Part shown: piece by piece, positions 17,394-26,834 of the stretch
How positions within the stretch are numbered: the first letter of the stretch is position 1
Layout of the letters: every line of letters begins with the position of its first letter
NCBI GenBank assembly: GCA_903875135.1
Contig: CAIQUZ010000123.1
Span: 1 to 56,445, forward strand
Direction: 5' to 3'
DNA from: an uncultured beta proteobacterium
Lineage (GTDB): Bacteria; Pseudomonadota; Gammaproteobacteria; Burkholderiales; Burkholderiaceae
DNA: 56,445 nucleotides
Translations under genes and position numbers: made by a program
Notes under the pieces: model-generated
Database searches by the model: none
What the model was told of the DNA's origin: nothing
Seen by the model: only the letters and a program-made list of their open reading frames with translations

Positions 17394-18554
17394 ATGAGTT
17401 CAAGACGTCAGTTTTTGAAGAACACGGTATTTTCGGGTCTTACTTTTTGCTCGTGTGAGATGTTAGGTACAGCATTTGCCCAAACGCGTGATCTTGGTGG
17501 TAGCGATTACGGTAATGACCCAACTCTCAGCTTTAAACATCCTTTAGCGGGAACGAAGCGAGGGCCCACGATTATCGATGGTAAAAAGGTGAAGACAATT
17601 GATGTACACGCTCATTGTTTCTTCCAAGAGGCAGTTGCCCTCGCTGGGTCTGGGACCTATGTGAATGGAGCCGTTAAAGGTGGCCCGCAACATTACATCT
17701 CTTTTACGAATGACGACGTCATTAAAGACCGTATTGCATCCATGGATGCGATGGGTATTGATATGCAAGTTTTATCGATTAACACGTATTGGTATAAAAA
17801 AGACCGAGAGTTAGCTACAGAGATTTGTCGCATTAATAATGATAATTTGGCTAAACTTTGCGCAGCCTATCCCACAAGGTTTAACGCCTTTGGTTGTTTG
17901 GCGATGCAGTTTCCAGATTTAGCCGTGAAACAGTTAGAAGCCATTATGAAGACCCCAGGCATGAAAGGTGCGGCGATACAAGCTAACGTAGCTGGTATCG
18001 AGTTTTCTGATCCTATGTTTGATCCTATTTGGGCAAAAGGTCAGGAGTTAGGGGCAGCATTCTTTATCCATCCTCAAAGCACACCTGAACTCGCGAAACG
18101 TTTTAAAGGCAATGGCTGGATGTCCAATGTCATCGGCAATCCATTAGACACGACGATTGCACTGCAGCATCTCATCTATGAAGGAACATTAGAGAAATTT
18201 CCGCAGATTAAATTTATTGCAGCGCATGGTGGTGGGTTCCTAGGCTCCTATGCACCGCGCATGGACTACAGTTGTTTTATATCGCCGATTAACTGTAATC
18301 CTTCCGTTGCTCTCAAGAAAAAACCGACCGAATATCTTCGTCAGTTATATTTTGACACTTTGGTGTTTACGCCAGAGGCTTTAAGGCACTTAGCAAATCA
18401 AGTAGGTACGAGTCAGTTAATGATTGGAACTGACCAACCGATTCCGTGGAGTTTAGACCCTGTTGGGCATATTATGGATACGCAGCTAACCAACAAAGAA
18501 CGGATTGCACTTTTGGGTGCAAACGCACAAAGGGTGCTTAATATTCGCAACTGA
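17394..18554 (+). CDS. Tat-exported amidohydrolase-2 family (ACMSD-like) protein
   Basis: A 386-residue amidohydrolase of the ACMSD / gamma-resorcylate decarboxylase family preceded by a twin-arginine leader (SRRQFLK then a hydrophobic stretch ending TAFAQ). The metal motif HxH is in TIDVHAHCFF (His72, His74); IAAHGGGFLG supplies another His and GTDQPIPW the metal Asp (Asp347). Cytoplasmic relatives decarboxylate or hydrate aromatic acids. The Tat signal implies folding with its metal inside the cell, then periplasmic action, which is unusual for this chemistry. AAGGAGAC is a strong ribosome site. CocE-like hydrolase follows by 43 bp. Confidence 0.87.
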   Translation: MSSRRQFLKNTVFSGLTFCSCEMLGTAFAQTRDLGGSDYGNDPTLSFKHPLAGTKRGPTIIDGKKVKTIDVHAHCFFQEAVALAGSGTYVNGAVKGGPQHYISFTNDDVIKDRIASMDAMGIDMQVLSINTYWYKKDRELATEICRINNDNLAKLCAAYPTRFNAFGCLAMQFPDLAVKQLEAIMKTPGMKGAAIQANVAGIEFSDPMFDPIWAKGQELGAAFFIHPQSTPELAKRFKGNGWMSNVIGNPLDTTIALQHLIYEGTLEKFPQIKFIAAHGGGFLGSYAPRMDYSCFISPINCNPSVALKKKPTEYLRQLYFDTLVFTPEALRHLANQVGTSQLMIGTDQPIPWSLDPVGHIMDTQLTNKERIALLGANAQRVLNIRN

Positions 18555-18597
18555 TAATTTTACTTAATTCGATTTATATTTAAAGGAGATAGTTGAT

Positions 18598-20343
18598 ATG
18601 GGTAGTTTTCAATCTGAAGTTCGTGCGGGGATGCGAATTGACTGGGATGTTCCGATTACGCTAGATGATGGACTAGTTGTACGTGCGGACGTATTTCGTC
18701 CGATAAAAGAAGGTAAGTATCCGGCCATCATCACTTACGGCCCATATGCCAAATACTTACATTTTGAGCAAATTTATAAAACTTGCTGGGATCGAATGAT
18801 TGAAACATATCCGGAGGTTGGCGCAAATACAACCAATCAATTTCAGTCATGGGAAGTTGTTGATCCAGAAAAATGGGTTCCTGAAGATTATGTCGTGATT
18901 CGTGTTGACTCCAGAGGATGTGGACGTTCCCCAGGATATGTAGAGTTGTGGAGTGCAAGAGAAGCACAAGATTTTGCTATCTGTATTGATTGGGCTGGAA
19001 CTCAATCTTGGTCCAATGGTAAGGTTGGTATTAATGGCATTTCTTATTATGGTATGAACCAATGGCAAGTAGCTGCATTGCAGCCAAAGCATTTAACGGC
19101 GATGTGTATTTGGGAAGGTGCTAATGACTTTTATCGCGACCTCAGTCATCATGGTGGAATTTTATGTAACTTTATTGAAAACTGGTATGAGATGCAAGTT
19201 AAAACAGTTCAATATGGTTTAGGTAAAAATGGACATCGCAGTAAGATTACTGGCGACTGGGTTTCTGGTCCAGATACCTTAAGTACAGAAGAGTTAGGTG
19301 CTAATCGATTTGATTTTGGTGGACTCACCTATAAGCATGAGTTTGATGATGAGTTTTGGAAATCACGCACGCCAGACTATAGCAAGATTAAAGTGCCATT
19401 TTTATCGGCAGGTAACTGGGGTGGTCAAGGATTACATACGCGCGGTAACGTTGAAGGATTTGTTCGTTCAGCTTCCGAACATAAGTGGTTAGAAATGCAT
19501 GGCATTGAGCATTGGACCCATTTCTATACGGATTATGGCCGTTTGATGCAACTCAAATTTTTTAACTACTTCCTTAAGGGCGAAAAAAACGGCTGGGATC
19601 AACAACCAAAGGTTTCTTTAAATGTGCGTCATCCTGGAGAGAAGTTTGTCGAACGTGCCGAGACATCATGGCCACTTGCTTCAACACAATGGACCAAAAT
19701 GTATATTGATGCATCAAGTACAATGCTCGGGACAACAGAGGCTAGCAAAGACAGCAAGGTCACTTATCAAGGATTATCAGAAGGCGTTACCTTTTTAACA
19801 ATACCACTTGAGCAAGACACTGAAATTACCGGACAGATGGCTGCCAAGTTATTTGTTTCATCGAGTACGGTGGATGCAGATATGTTCATTATCATGCGCG
19901 TCTTTGATCCGAATATGAAAGAAATCACGTTCCAAGGCGCATTAGATCCAAATACACCGATTGCACAAGGTTGGTTGAGAGCTTCACATCGAGAGTTAGA
20001 TTCGAAATTATCTCTACCATATCGTCCGTATCATCCCCACACGAAAAAAGAGTTACTTAAACCGGGTGAAATCTATGAATTAGATATTGAAGTTTTGCCG
20101 ACAAGTATTGTGGTTCCTGCGGGCTACCGGATTGGGCTAACTGTGCGCGGGAAAGATTATGTCTATCCTGGCGCAACAGGAGCAAGACTTTCTAATATGA
20201 AGTATCCATTTACAGGTGTTGGACCTTTTACACATAATCATCCTGGCGATCGTCCGCCAGAGATTTTTGATGGTCAGGTCAGCTTACATACTGGACCAAA
20301 GCATCAGTCTTATATTCTTTGCCCTGTCATACCTAAGAAGTAA
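18598..20343 (+). CDS. CocE/NonD (X-Pro dipeptidyl-peptidase S15) family hydrolase
   Basis: A 581-residue protein with an alpha/beta-hydrolase catalytic domain and a C-terminal jelly-roll (from about residue 370). The nucleophile is Ser149 in GINGISYYG, and YVVIRVDSRGCGRSPG is the usual oxyanion-region segment. A catalytic His probably lies in IEHWTHFY. Where CocE has the acid in a WYDG motif, this protein reads SAGNWGGQG, so the acid may come from elsewhere. Relatives hydrolyse esters and amides such as cocaine or acylated amino acids. AAAGGAGAT precedes the ATG. No signal peptide is visible. A terminator follows at 20363. Confidence 0.85.
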   Translation: MGSFQSEVRAGMRIDWDVPITLDDGLVVRADVFRPIKEGKYPAIITYGPYAKYLHFEQIYKTCWDRMIETYPEVGANTTNQFQSWEVVDPEKWVPEDYVVIRVDSRGCGRSPGYVELWSAREAQDFAICIDWAGTQSWSNGKVGINGISYYGMNQWQVAALQPKHLTAMCIWEGANDFYRDLSHHGGILCNFIENWYEMQVKTVQYGLGKNGHRSKITGDWVSGPDTLSTEELGANRFDFGGLTYKHEFDDEFWKSRTPDYSKIKVPFLSAGNWGGQGLHTRGNVEGFVRSASEHKWLEMHGIEHWTHFYTDYGRLMQLKFFNYFLKGEKNGWDQQPKVSLNVRHPGEKFVERAETSWPLASTQWTKMYIDASSTMLGTTEASKDSKVTYQGLSEGVTFLTIPLEQDTEITGQMAAKLFVSSSTVDADMFIIMRVFDPNMKEITFQGALDPNTPIAQGWLRASHRELDSKLSLPYRPYHPHTKKELLKPGEIYELDIEVLPTSIVVPAGYRIGLTVRGKDYVYPGATGARLSNMKYPFTGVGPFTHNHPGDRPPEIFDGQVSLHTGPKHQSYILCPVIPKK

Positions 20344-20362
20344 GGGGCTTGTTGAACAAATG

Positions 20363-20387
20363 GGGTCGCAGAAATGCGACCCTTTTT
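20363..20387 (+). terminator. rho-independent terminator with GAAA tetraloop
   Basis: GGGTCGCA (20363-20370) pairs perfectly with TGCGACCC (20375-20382) across a GAAA tetraloop and is followed by five T residues. It lies 19 bp after the CocE-like stop codon and closes the catabolic run that began at 14893. Confidence 0.9.
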
Positions 20388-20391
20388 AATG

Positions 20392-20419
20392 ATGTCAAAG
20401 AATGACATGTGGATGACAT
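20392..20419. promoter_or_regulatory. three TGACAT half-sites at 11-bp spacing
   Basis: ATGTCA (20392-20397) is the inverse of TGACAT at 20403-20408, and a further TGACAT follows at 20414-20419. Each begins exactly 11 bp after the last, so all three would lie on one face of the helix. They sit directly after the terminator and about 100 bp upstream of the MCE transporter operon, a reasonable place for an operator. The regulator is unknown. Confidence 0.4.
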
Positions 20420-20522
20420 ACAATACAACATTAAAAGTTTTAAAGTCCACCCAATACCTTAAAAAAAAGAATGAATTTTGTGTTTGATTTTTCTTTAGGT
20501 ATTAATTAATGAGACCAACTGG

Positions 20523-21686
20523 TTGAACGCTCCGACGAACATGATCCAAAATGCACAAGCTATCTGGGAGGTTTTATCTCCGCAAAAAGCGGTGCTCACT
20601 CTGCGTGGTCAGTTAGATACCCGATCAGTTGCTACCGTTTGGAATGATATTGCGCTACGTCAAGTAGCGTGGTTAAAAAAGAATGATGCCATTAATCCGG
20701 AGCTCATTGTTAACGCCTCTGAGCTTGAGTATGTAGATAGTGCTGGCGTTGCTTATCTCATTGACTTGCGGCGCCAACAAGAATTAGCAAAAGGACTATT
20801 TCAGATCACTGGCTTAGATGAAAAATATCGAAAACTATTAAGCCGATTTAACCCTATTGATCCTCTCTACCCGAAGTTAGAGGAAAAACTGAGTGATGGA
20901 ATGATTGCGCGATTAGGAAAAAGTACATCAGTGTTTTTAGGAGATATCAAATCCTTGGTTGATTTCATTGGCAAGGTCACTGCAGGTTTTTTTTGGGTCG
21001 CTCGTAAACCTTTAGATTTGCGTTGGCGGGATATGGTATTTGCTGGTGCGCAAGCTGGCGTTTCAGCGCTACCTATCGTTACTTTGGTGGCATTTTTAAT
21101 TGGAGTGATTTTGGCATTTCAATCAGCCGTCGGGCTTCAACAATATGGTGCGTCTAGTTACGTTGCACCGCTTGTATCAAAAGGAATTTTTCGAGAGTTA
21201 GGGCCTTTAATTACAGCAATTTTATTTGCTGGGCGATCCGCAGCGGCTTTTGCTGCGGAAATCGGAACGATGACGGTAAATAATGAAGTGGATGCTCTTA
21301 CAACTGCAGGGATTAATCCAATTCGGTTTTTGGTGATGCCTCGGGTGATTGCTGGAACGATAGTCGTACCGATTCTGACCATGTTCGCGAATTTGATTAG
21401 CGTTTTCGCTGTAATGTTTACGATGACCTTGTATCAGATTCCATTTATTACGTCGTATAAGGGACTGATCAACATGGTGAACTTAGATGATATTTATTCT
21501 GGATTCATCAAGTCAGTGATTTTTGGTGTAGTGGTTGCAGGTATTGGTTGTATGAGGGGCATGCAAACTGGGACAGGCGCAGCAGCGGTCGGAATCTCTA
21601 CAACTCGAGCCGTAGTGAGTAGTATTGTCGTCATCGTATTAGTCGATGGTATTTTTGCTTATATCTCTTATAAGACAGGTTTTTAA
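20523..21686 (+). CDS. MlaE-type lipid ABC permease with fused N-terminal STAS domain
   Basis: A 387-residue fusion. Residues about 10-110 form a STAS domain (VLTLRGQLDTRSVATVW, ASELEYVDSAGVAYLIDL), equivalent to separate MlaB. The rest is an MlaE permease with GVSALPIVTLVAFLIGVILA and ELGPLITAILFAGRSAAAFA. MlaE-family complexes move phospholipids or hydrophobic compounds between membranes. The start is TTG at 20523; an in-frame ATG at 20541 is an alternative, and neither has a strong ribosome site. The stop overlaps the ATPase start by one base (TAATG), the first link of a tightly coupled four-gene operon. Confidence 0.88.
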   Translation: MNAPTNMIQNAQAIWEVLSPQKAVLTLRGQLDTRSVATVWNDIALRQVAWLKKNDAINPELIVNASELEYVDSAGVAYLIDLRRQQELAKGLFQITGLDEKYRKLLSRFNPIDPLYPKLEEKLSDGMIARLGKSTSVFLGDIKSLVDFIGKVTAGFFWVARKPLDLRWRDMVFAGAQAGVSALPIVTLVAFLIGVILAFQSAVGLQQYGASSYVAPLVSKGIFRELGPLITAILFAGRSAAAFAAEIGTMTVNNEVDALTTAGINPIRFLVMPRVIAGTIVVPILTMFANLISVFAVMFTMTLYQIPFITSYKGLINMVNLDDIYSGFIKSVIFGVVVAGIGCMRGMQTGTGAAAVGISTTRAVVSSIVVIVLVDGIFAYISYKTGF

Positions 21687-22438
21687 TGAAGCCGATTGTG
21701 GTTCAAAATTTAACGGTTGGATATGGCGATCGTATCTTATCTAAAAATTTAAATTTTGAGGTGAATGCTGGAGAGATTTTTGTAATTTTAGGCGGCTCTG
21801 GATGTGGTAAATCAAGTTTATTAAAAAATCTGTTTGGGTTATATCCTCCGTTAAGCGGTTCAATTTTGATGAATGGCCATGATTTGACCCTTGCACAAGG
21901 TCAGGATCGTCAGGATTTGATGCTCAGTTTTGGTGTAATGTATCAACAAGGGGCATTATTTGGGTCCATGAGTCTTTTGGATAACGTCAAATTATTGATG
22001 GAAGAATATACTAATTTATCCAATGATCAGATGAATTTAATTGCTCGTTGCACTTTGGATTTGGTGGGTTTATTACCTTATGAAAATTTGATGCCCAGTG
22101 AAATTAGTGGTGGTATGCAAAAAAGAGCCGCGATAGCAAGAGCAATGGCGCTCAATCCGAAAATTTTATTTCTAGATGAGCCGTCAGCTGGACTAGACCC
22201 TGTAACCTCTGCTGGATTAGATCAACTCATCATTGATTTATCCAGGAATTTAGATATTACTTTTGTGATTGTGACTCATGAGCTTGCTAGTATTGAAACC
22301 ATTGCAGATAGAGTCATTATGTTAGATAAAGATGCTCAAGGGATCATTGCACAGGGTGACCCAAAAGTATTAAAGACACAAAGTGATAACAAGAAGGTAT
22401 TTGATTTTTTTAACCGTGTGAGTACACCATCAACATGA
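21686..22438 (+). CDS. MlaF-type ABC transporter ATP-binding protein
   Basis: A 250-residue ABC ATPase. Walker A is GGSGCGKS (residues 36-43), the signature is EISGGMQKR, Walker B is ILFLDEPSAGLDP and the switch histidine is in IVTHE. The MlaF-like SGGMQKRAAIARA and GVMYQQGALFGSMS fit MCE-system ATPases. It energises the permease encoded immediately upstream. Its stop overlaps the MCE protein start as ATGA. Confidence 0.92.
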   Translation: MKPIVVQNLTVGYGDRILSKNLNFEVNAGEIFVILGGSGCGKSSLLKNLFGLYPPLSGSILMNGHDLTLAQGQDRQDLMLSFGVMYQQGALFGSMSLLDNVKLLMEEYTNLSNDQMNLIARCTLDLVGLLPYENLMPSEISGGMQKRAAIARAMALNPKILFLDEPSAGLDPVTSAGLDQLIIDLSRNLDITFVIVTHELASIETIADRVIMLDKDAQGIIAQGDPKVLKTQSDNKKVFDFFNRVSTPST

Positions 22439-23343
22439 AGAAACAAAACGATAATTATTTCCGACTAGGCTTATTTGTTTTAGCGGGTATTGGCATATTA
22501 ATTGCTTTAACTTTAGTATTTGGTGCGGGAAAGTTTAATAAAAAGACGGCCATTATTGAAACCTACGTCACTGGGTCTGTCACAGGACTTGAGGTGGGAG
22601 CGCCGGCGCGTTATCGTGGCGTAAAAATTGGTAGTGTTATCGAAATTGATTTATCTGGAAACCTTTACGAATATAAAAAGCCGATCGCTGAACGGAAGCA
22701 ATATGTAGTGATTCGGATTGAAGTTCCTTTAAGTAAAGATTTGACTGGCGACATTGATGAGATGGTTCAAAAAAACTTACGGGCGCGTGTCAAATCTGCA
22801 GGAATTACAGGAGTGAACTATATTGATTTTGACTCATCTTCCGAGGCGAACAACTATACTGAACTTAGTTATGATTGGGAGCCAAAGTATCCTGTAGTTC
22901 CATCCTTGCCAAGCCAAGTAGATATCGTATTTGCGGGCATTAATAAAGCACTGAGTGCGACAGAGGATCTGGATATTGCTAAAGTGCAAGAAAACATCAA
23001 TATTCTTTTAACTAATTTAAATACAGTGGTTGTGGGGAATGGTAAGGATGTTCGTGGAATTAATCAATCCATCCGTGATTTAGATCAACTGATTGTGCAA
23101 TTGAATAAAGTTGCGTCGAATAAAGATATTGACATCATTACTCAACAGGCGTCTAGCAGTGCTGTCGCTTTACGGCAGAAGTTAAATAGCATTGAGGGAG
23201 ATACGCAGTTATCTATTGAGCAAATCAAACAAACATCAGAGCAAATGAATGATTTATCGAGAAGTTTAAGCCGAAATCCTTCGGCTATCGTGTTGGGATC
23301 ACCTCCAGCTAAAATTCAATTACCAGAGGTAACAGCACCATGA
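22435..23343 (+). CDS. MlaD-like MCE domain protein
   Basis: A 302-residue protein with one N-terminal membrane helix (LGLFVLAGIGILIALTLVFG) and an MCE domain (about residues 38-140) containing SVTGLEVGAPARYRGVKIGS and LRARVKSAGITGVNYIDF. The C-terminal third is helical and rich in Asn and Gln, as in longer MCE proteins that form periplasmic tunnels. It is anchored in the inner membrane and should bind lipid substrates for the ABC complex. It overlaps both neighbours by four bases (ATGA). Confidence 0.9.
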   Translation: MKKQNDNYFRLGLFVLAGIGILIALTLVFGAGKFNKKTAIIETYVTGSVTGLEVGAPARYRGVKIGSVIEIDLSGNLYEYKKPIAERKQYVVIRIEVPLSKDLTGDIDEMVQKNLRARVKSAGITGVNYIDFDSSSEANNYTELSYDWEPKYPVVPSLPSQVDIVFAGINKALSATEDLDIAKVQENINILLTNLNTVVVGNGKDVRGINQSIRDLDQLIVQLNKVASNKDIDIITQQASSSAVALRQKLNSIEGDTQLSIEQIKQTSEQMNDLSRSLSRNPSAIVLGSPPAKIQLPEVTAP

Positions 23344-23963
23344 AATTAAGACTTTTTATACTCTCCATGTTGGTTGGCTTGTTTTCAGCTTGTGCGATTA
23401 AACAGCCGCCAATCGAGATCGATCATTGGCGGGTGTTGCCAGAGCGTTCTGGACCACCAAGAACCAACCAATTAAAATATTGGATAACGCAAGGAACTAT
23501 TAGCGTTACTTCACCATTTGATACGAAATCATTCGTCTATCGATTAGATGAGCAGAAATACGAGAAAGATTTTTATAACGAATATATAACCATGCCTAGC
23601 GAAATGTTAGCCTCGGCAACACGGCAGTGGCTAAATGCCGCTGGAGTATTTGAATTTGCCGTCAATAATGGCAATACCTTAATGCCTTTATATCTTTTGC
23701 AAGGGGTCGTGGATGAAATGTATACCGATTTTCGTAAAGACCAAACCCCAGCTGTCGTGTTCACCATTGAGTATTATTTAAGCACCACAGATGGGATAAA
23801 GAAGAATAATGTCATTTTTAGGAAAAAATATACATTGCGCGAGAACATTAGCGATAACACAGCAAAATCGATTGTAAAAGCTCAGCAAACCGTTATAACT
23901 AAAGCATTTACTCAATTCGAAGATGATTTGTCAAGAGAAGCAAGTCATTTCCCTAAACCTTAA
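23340..23963 (+). CDS. ABC-type transport auxiliary lipoprotein (PqiC/DUF330-like)
   Basis: A 207-residue predicted lipoprotein. The signal peptide MLVGLFSAC ends in a lipobox with the lipidated Cys18. The body (HWRVLPERSGPPRTNQLKYW, FEDDLSREA) fits the ABC auxiliary lipoprotein family that includes PqiC/YmbA. It would sit on the outer membrane side of the MCE complex. As last gene of the four-gene operon, it overlaps the MCE gene by ATGA. The 87 bp that follow contain a possible start region for the RND pump genes. Confidence 0.82.
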   Translation: MKLRLFILSMLVGLFSACAIKQPPIEIDHWRVLPERSGPPRTNQLKYWITQGTISVTSPFDTKSFVYRLDEQKYEKDFYNEYITMPSEMLASATRQWLNAAGVFEFAVNNGNTLMPLYLLQGVVDEMYTDFRKDQTPAVVFTIEYYLSTTDGIKKNNVIFRKKYTLRENISDNTAKSIVKAQQTVITKAFTQFEDDLSREASHFPKP

Positions 23964-24013
23964 AAGCTTTCTTTTAGATTGAAGCGCTTTTCACTAGAGA
24001 GTGCTAACATAAG

Positions 24014-24031
24014 CTTGTAATCGACTTGTAA
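24014..24031. promoter_or_regulatory. CTTGTAA direct repeat upstream of the RND pump operon
   Basis: CTTGTAA occurs at 24014-24020 and again at 24025-24031, an 11-bp period, ending 19 bp before the outer membrane factor start codon. It could be a regulator site for the efflux operon. It is short and AT-rich, so chance is not excluded. Confidence 0.25.
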
Positions 24032-24050
24032 CTAGATTGAGTAAACTCGA

Positions 24051-25598
24051 ATGATGTATTTAAGACGTTATCGATATAAGGGATTTGCATCTCTTTTATC
24101 TGTGTTATTGCTGGTTGCTTGCGCTGCGGGGCCAGATTTTGTTGCACCATCGGCACCTAAATTAGAAAAGCTAACCTCGAGTGCGCTGCCGGAAAAATTA
24201 ACGACAGCATCTAATGTCATTGGTGGTTCACCTCAAACTTACGTTGATGGTAAAGAAGTTCCTGCCGATTGGTGGACGCTATTTAAGTCAAGCGATCTCG
24301 ATTATATTGTTCAATTAGCGCTTAAAAAAAATCCTAATCTAAAATCCGCTGATGCTGCCTTGCGCTCTGCCCAGTTCAGTGCTAAAGCGCAAACGGGTAT
24401 TTATTACCCAAGTGTTGGACTGAATGCTGGCGCCACACGCCAACAGGTGCCTGCTGCTTATTTTGGACAAATTACTGGCGATCCTAATCAATATAATTTG
24501 TACAACGCAACTGTCAATGTTAACTATAAGATTGACGTTTTTGGGTCTTCTCGAAGAGCGGTTGAAAGTGCTAAAGCTCAGGCAGAATATCAACAGTTTC
24601 AGTTAGAGGCGACCTATTTATCGTTGACGAGTAATGTTGTTAACGCGGCCATTAGAGATGCTGCTCAAAAAGAGCAATTAGATGCCACTCGAACCATCTT
24701 AGAGTCTCAACAAAATCTTGCGAAACTCATTGATCAACAATTTGCGATTGGCACGGTTTCAAGAATTGACACGAGTTCACAAAATACATTAGTGGCTAAT
24801 TCACAATCTCAGTTGTTTACCTATGATAAAAATTTAGCCATCACAAGAAATATGTTGGTGGCATATACCGGAGGATATCCTGGTACCAGTCAAATCCCTG
24901 AGTTTCGATTAGCAGGCTTATCTTTACCCAGTGAAATACCTAAGGTAATTCCATCGAATTTAGTTAGACAAAGGCCGGATATACGAGCTGCTGAAGCTGC
25001 GCTCAAAGCTTCTAACGCTCAAGTCGGTATTGCAACTGCCAATTTACTGCCACAACTGAATCTCTCTGCAGCTTATGGTACCGAGGCTTTGACAACCTCA
25101 GGGTTGTTTGGTCCGGGTTCTTTGTTGTGGAGTTTAGGAGCTGGCCTTACACAGCCATTGTTTCAAGGTGGTACCTTGATTGCTCAAAAAAACGCAGCTA
25201 AAGCAGCTTATGAACAAGCGGCAGCCAATTATGAAGCGACTGTAGTGAATGCTTTTCAAGAGGTTGCTAATGCACTGAAGGCGCTCGATACTTCAGCGAA
25301 TACGCTTGTGTCTGCTGCGTCAGCAGAAAAAAATGCAGGTATTAATTTAAATTTAGTGACTCAGCAATATAAATTAGGGACAACGAATTACTTGGCCGTA
25401 TTAAATTCACAAACTCAATATCAGCAAGCAAAAATTAATTTAATTCAAGCTCAAGCTGATCGTTTCACCAATACGGCGGCACTATACGCGGCACTTGGTG
25501 GTGGATGGTGGAATCGATCGGGTCCTGCTTATCAACCATTGGATGCCAAAGGTATGCCACTCTCTAATATGTCTAATCATCAACAAGAAGTGAAATAA
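24051..25598 (+). CDS. RND efflux outer membrane lipoprotein (NodT/OprM family)
   Basis: A 515-residue TolC-type outer membrane factor with a lipoprotein signal (LLLVACAAGPDF, lipidated Cys24). The NodT-family repeats are visible: DWWTLFKSSDLDYIV, LKKNPNLKSADAALRSA, then SLPSEIPKVIPSNLVRQRPD and FQEVANALKALDTSA. It forms the outer membrane channel of the tripartite pump encoded by the next two genes. ATG at 24051 or 24054 is equally possible. The periplasmic adaptor begins two bases after its stop. Confidence 0.92.
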   Translation: MMYLRRYRYKGFASLLSVLLLVACAAGPDFVAPSAPKLEKLTSSALPEKLTTASNVIGGSPQTYVDGKEVPADWWTLFKSSDLDYIVQLALKKNPNLKSADAALRSAQFSAKAQTGIYYPSVGLNAGATRQQVPAAYFGQITGDPNQYNLYNATVNVNYKIDVFGSSRRAVESAKAQAEYQQFQLEATYLSLTSNVVNAAIRDAAQKEQLDATRTILESQQNLAKLIDQQFAIGTVSRIDTSSQNTLVANSQSQLFTYDKNLAITRNMLVAYTGGYPGTSQIPEFRLAGLSLPSEIPKVIPSNLVRQRPDIRAAEAALKASNAQVGIATANLLPQLNLSAAYGTEALTTSGLFGPGSLLWSLGAGLTQPLFQGGTLIAQKNAAKAAYEQAAANYEATVVNAFQEVANALKALDTSANTLVSAASAEKNAGINLNLVTQQYKLGTTNYLAVLNSQTQYQQAKINLIQAQADRFTNTAALYAALGGGWWNRSGPAYQPLDAKGMPLSNMSNHQQEVK

Positions 25599-25600
25599 AT

Positions 25601-26785
25601 ATGAACCTATTGAATCGATTACGCTCATCTGATGTATCCACTCCCGAAAAATCTCTTTTGCGTAAAAGAATGATTTGGATGTTGATAGCAGTCTTTATTT
25701 TGATGGGTCTGATTATTGGTTTTAACTTATTTAAAACTATCATGATCAAAAAATATATGGCTGGAGCAGGCTCTCCGCCAGCGACGGTGACAACGACAGT
25801 CGTTAAAGAAGAGGACTGGCAGCCGGAATTAAGCGCTTCAGGTAGCATGCGTGCATATCGCGGTGTCGAATTAAGTACAGAAGTGAATGGAATAGTTAAA
25901 AATGTTCTCGTCAAATCAGGTATGGATGTAAAAGAGGGAACTCTTTTGATGGCGATGACACAGGATGCAGATGTTGCTCAATTGCATGCATTACAAGCCC
26001 AGGCGGATTTAGCCAAAGTAGTCAGCGACCGTGATCGTCAACAACTCGCTATTGAAGCCATTAGTAAAAACGCTTTTGACTCCAGTGCGGCTGATTACAA
26101 AGCGAAGGCTGCTCAAGTGGAACAACAAGCAGCACTAGTGGCCAAGAAGAATCTGAAAGCGCCATTTTCTGGCCGTATCGGAATCGTATCTACAAATCCT
26201 GGTCAATTTGTGAATTCAGGTGACAAGTTAATGACTCTTCAGACAATAGATCCTATTTTTGTTGATTTTACTTTGCCACAAAACGTTGCGGACCAACTAC
26301 GGAAAGACCAAATTATTCACTTGAACGCAGACGCTTTTGGACAAAAATCTTTTGAAGGCAAGGTCACCGCGATTAGTCCAAAAGTTGACTCCAATACTCG
26401 AAACATACAAGTTGAAGCTTTAGTTCGTAACCCAGATAAAAAATTATTACCTGGCATGTTTGCTAGTTTGAAATTAGAAATGGGCGATAAGGTACGATAC
26501 TTGACAGTGCCCCAAACCGCTGTGACCTATAACCCTTATGGATCGATCGTTTTTGTGGCGAAATCTGGTGAAGCGGATAAAGATGGTAAGCCAAGCTTAG
26601 TAGCCCAGCAAGTATTTGTTACGACGGGATCTACTCGAGGAGATCAAGTTGCCATTTTGAGTGGAATCAAAGCAGGGGAAACGATTGTCACAAGCGGACA
26701 ACTGAAATTAAAGAATGGCACACCATTAATTGTTAACAACAAGGTAGAGCCCGCCAATAATGCTAATCCAAAGCCACAAGAATAA
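25601..26785 (+). CDS. RND efflux periplasmic adaptor (membrane fusion protein)
   Basis: A 394-residue membrane fusion protein. It has one N-terminal membrane helix (MLIAVFILMGLIIGFNLF), a barrel-sandwich lipoyl half (LSTEVNGIVKNVLVKSGMDV), a short alpha hairpin (about residues 125-175) and its second half KAPFSGRIGIVSTNPGQFV. A beta-barrel follows (FVDFTLPQNVADQLRKDQ). The N-terminal helix lacks a lipobox. It bridges the channel protein upstream and the inner membrane pump downstream. Confidence 0.92.
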   Translation: MNLLNRLRSSDVSTPEKSLLRKRMIWMLIAVFILMGLIIGFNLFKTIMIKKYMAGAGSPPATVTTTVVKEEDWQPELSASGSMRAYRGVELSTEVNGIVKNVLVKSGMDVKEGTLLMAMTQDADVAQLHALQAQADLAKVVSDRDRQQLAIEAISKNAFDSSAADYKAKAAQVEQQAALVAKKNLKAPFSGRIGIVSTNPGQFVNSGDKLMTLQTIDPIFVDFTLPQNVADQLRKDQIIHLNADAFGQKSFEGKVTAISPKVDSNTRNIQVEALVRNPDKKLLPGMFASLKLEMGDKVRYLTVPQTAVTYNPYGSIVFVAKSGEADKDGKPSLVAQQVFVTTGSTRGDQVAILSGIKAGETIVTSGQLKLKNGTPLIVNNKVEPANNANPKPQE

Positions 26786-26834
26786 GAATCGAACAAATGA
26801 GATTACCTAGTCAATTATCTAAGAGGTTTTTCCA

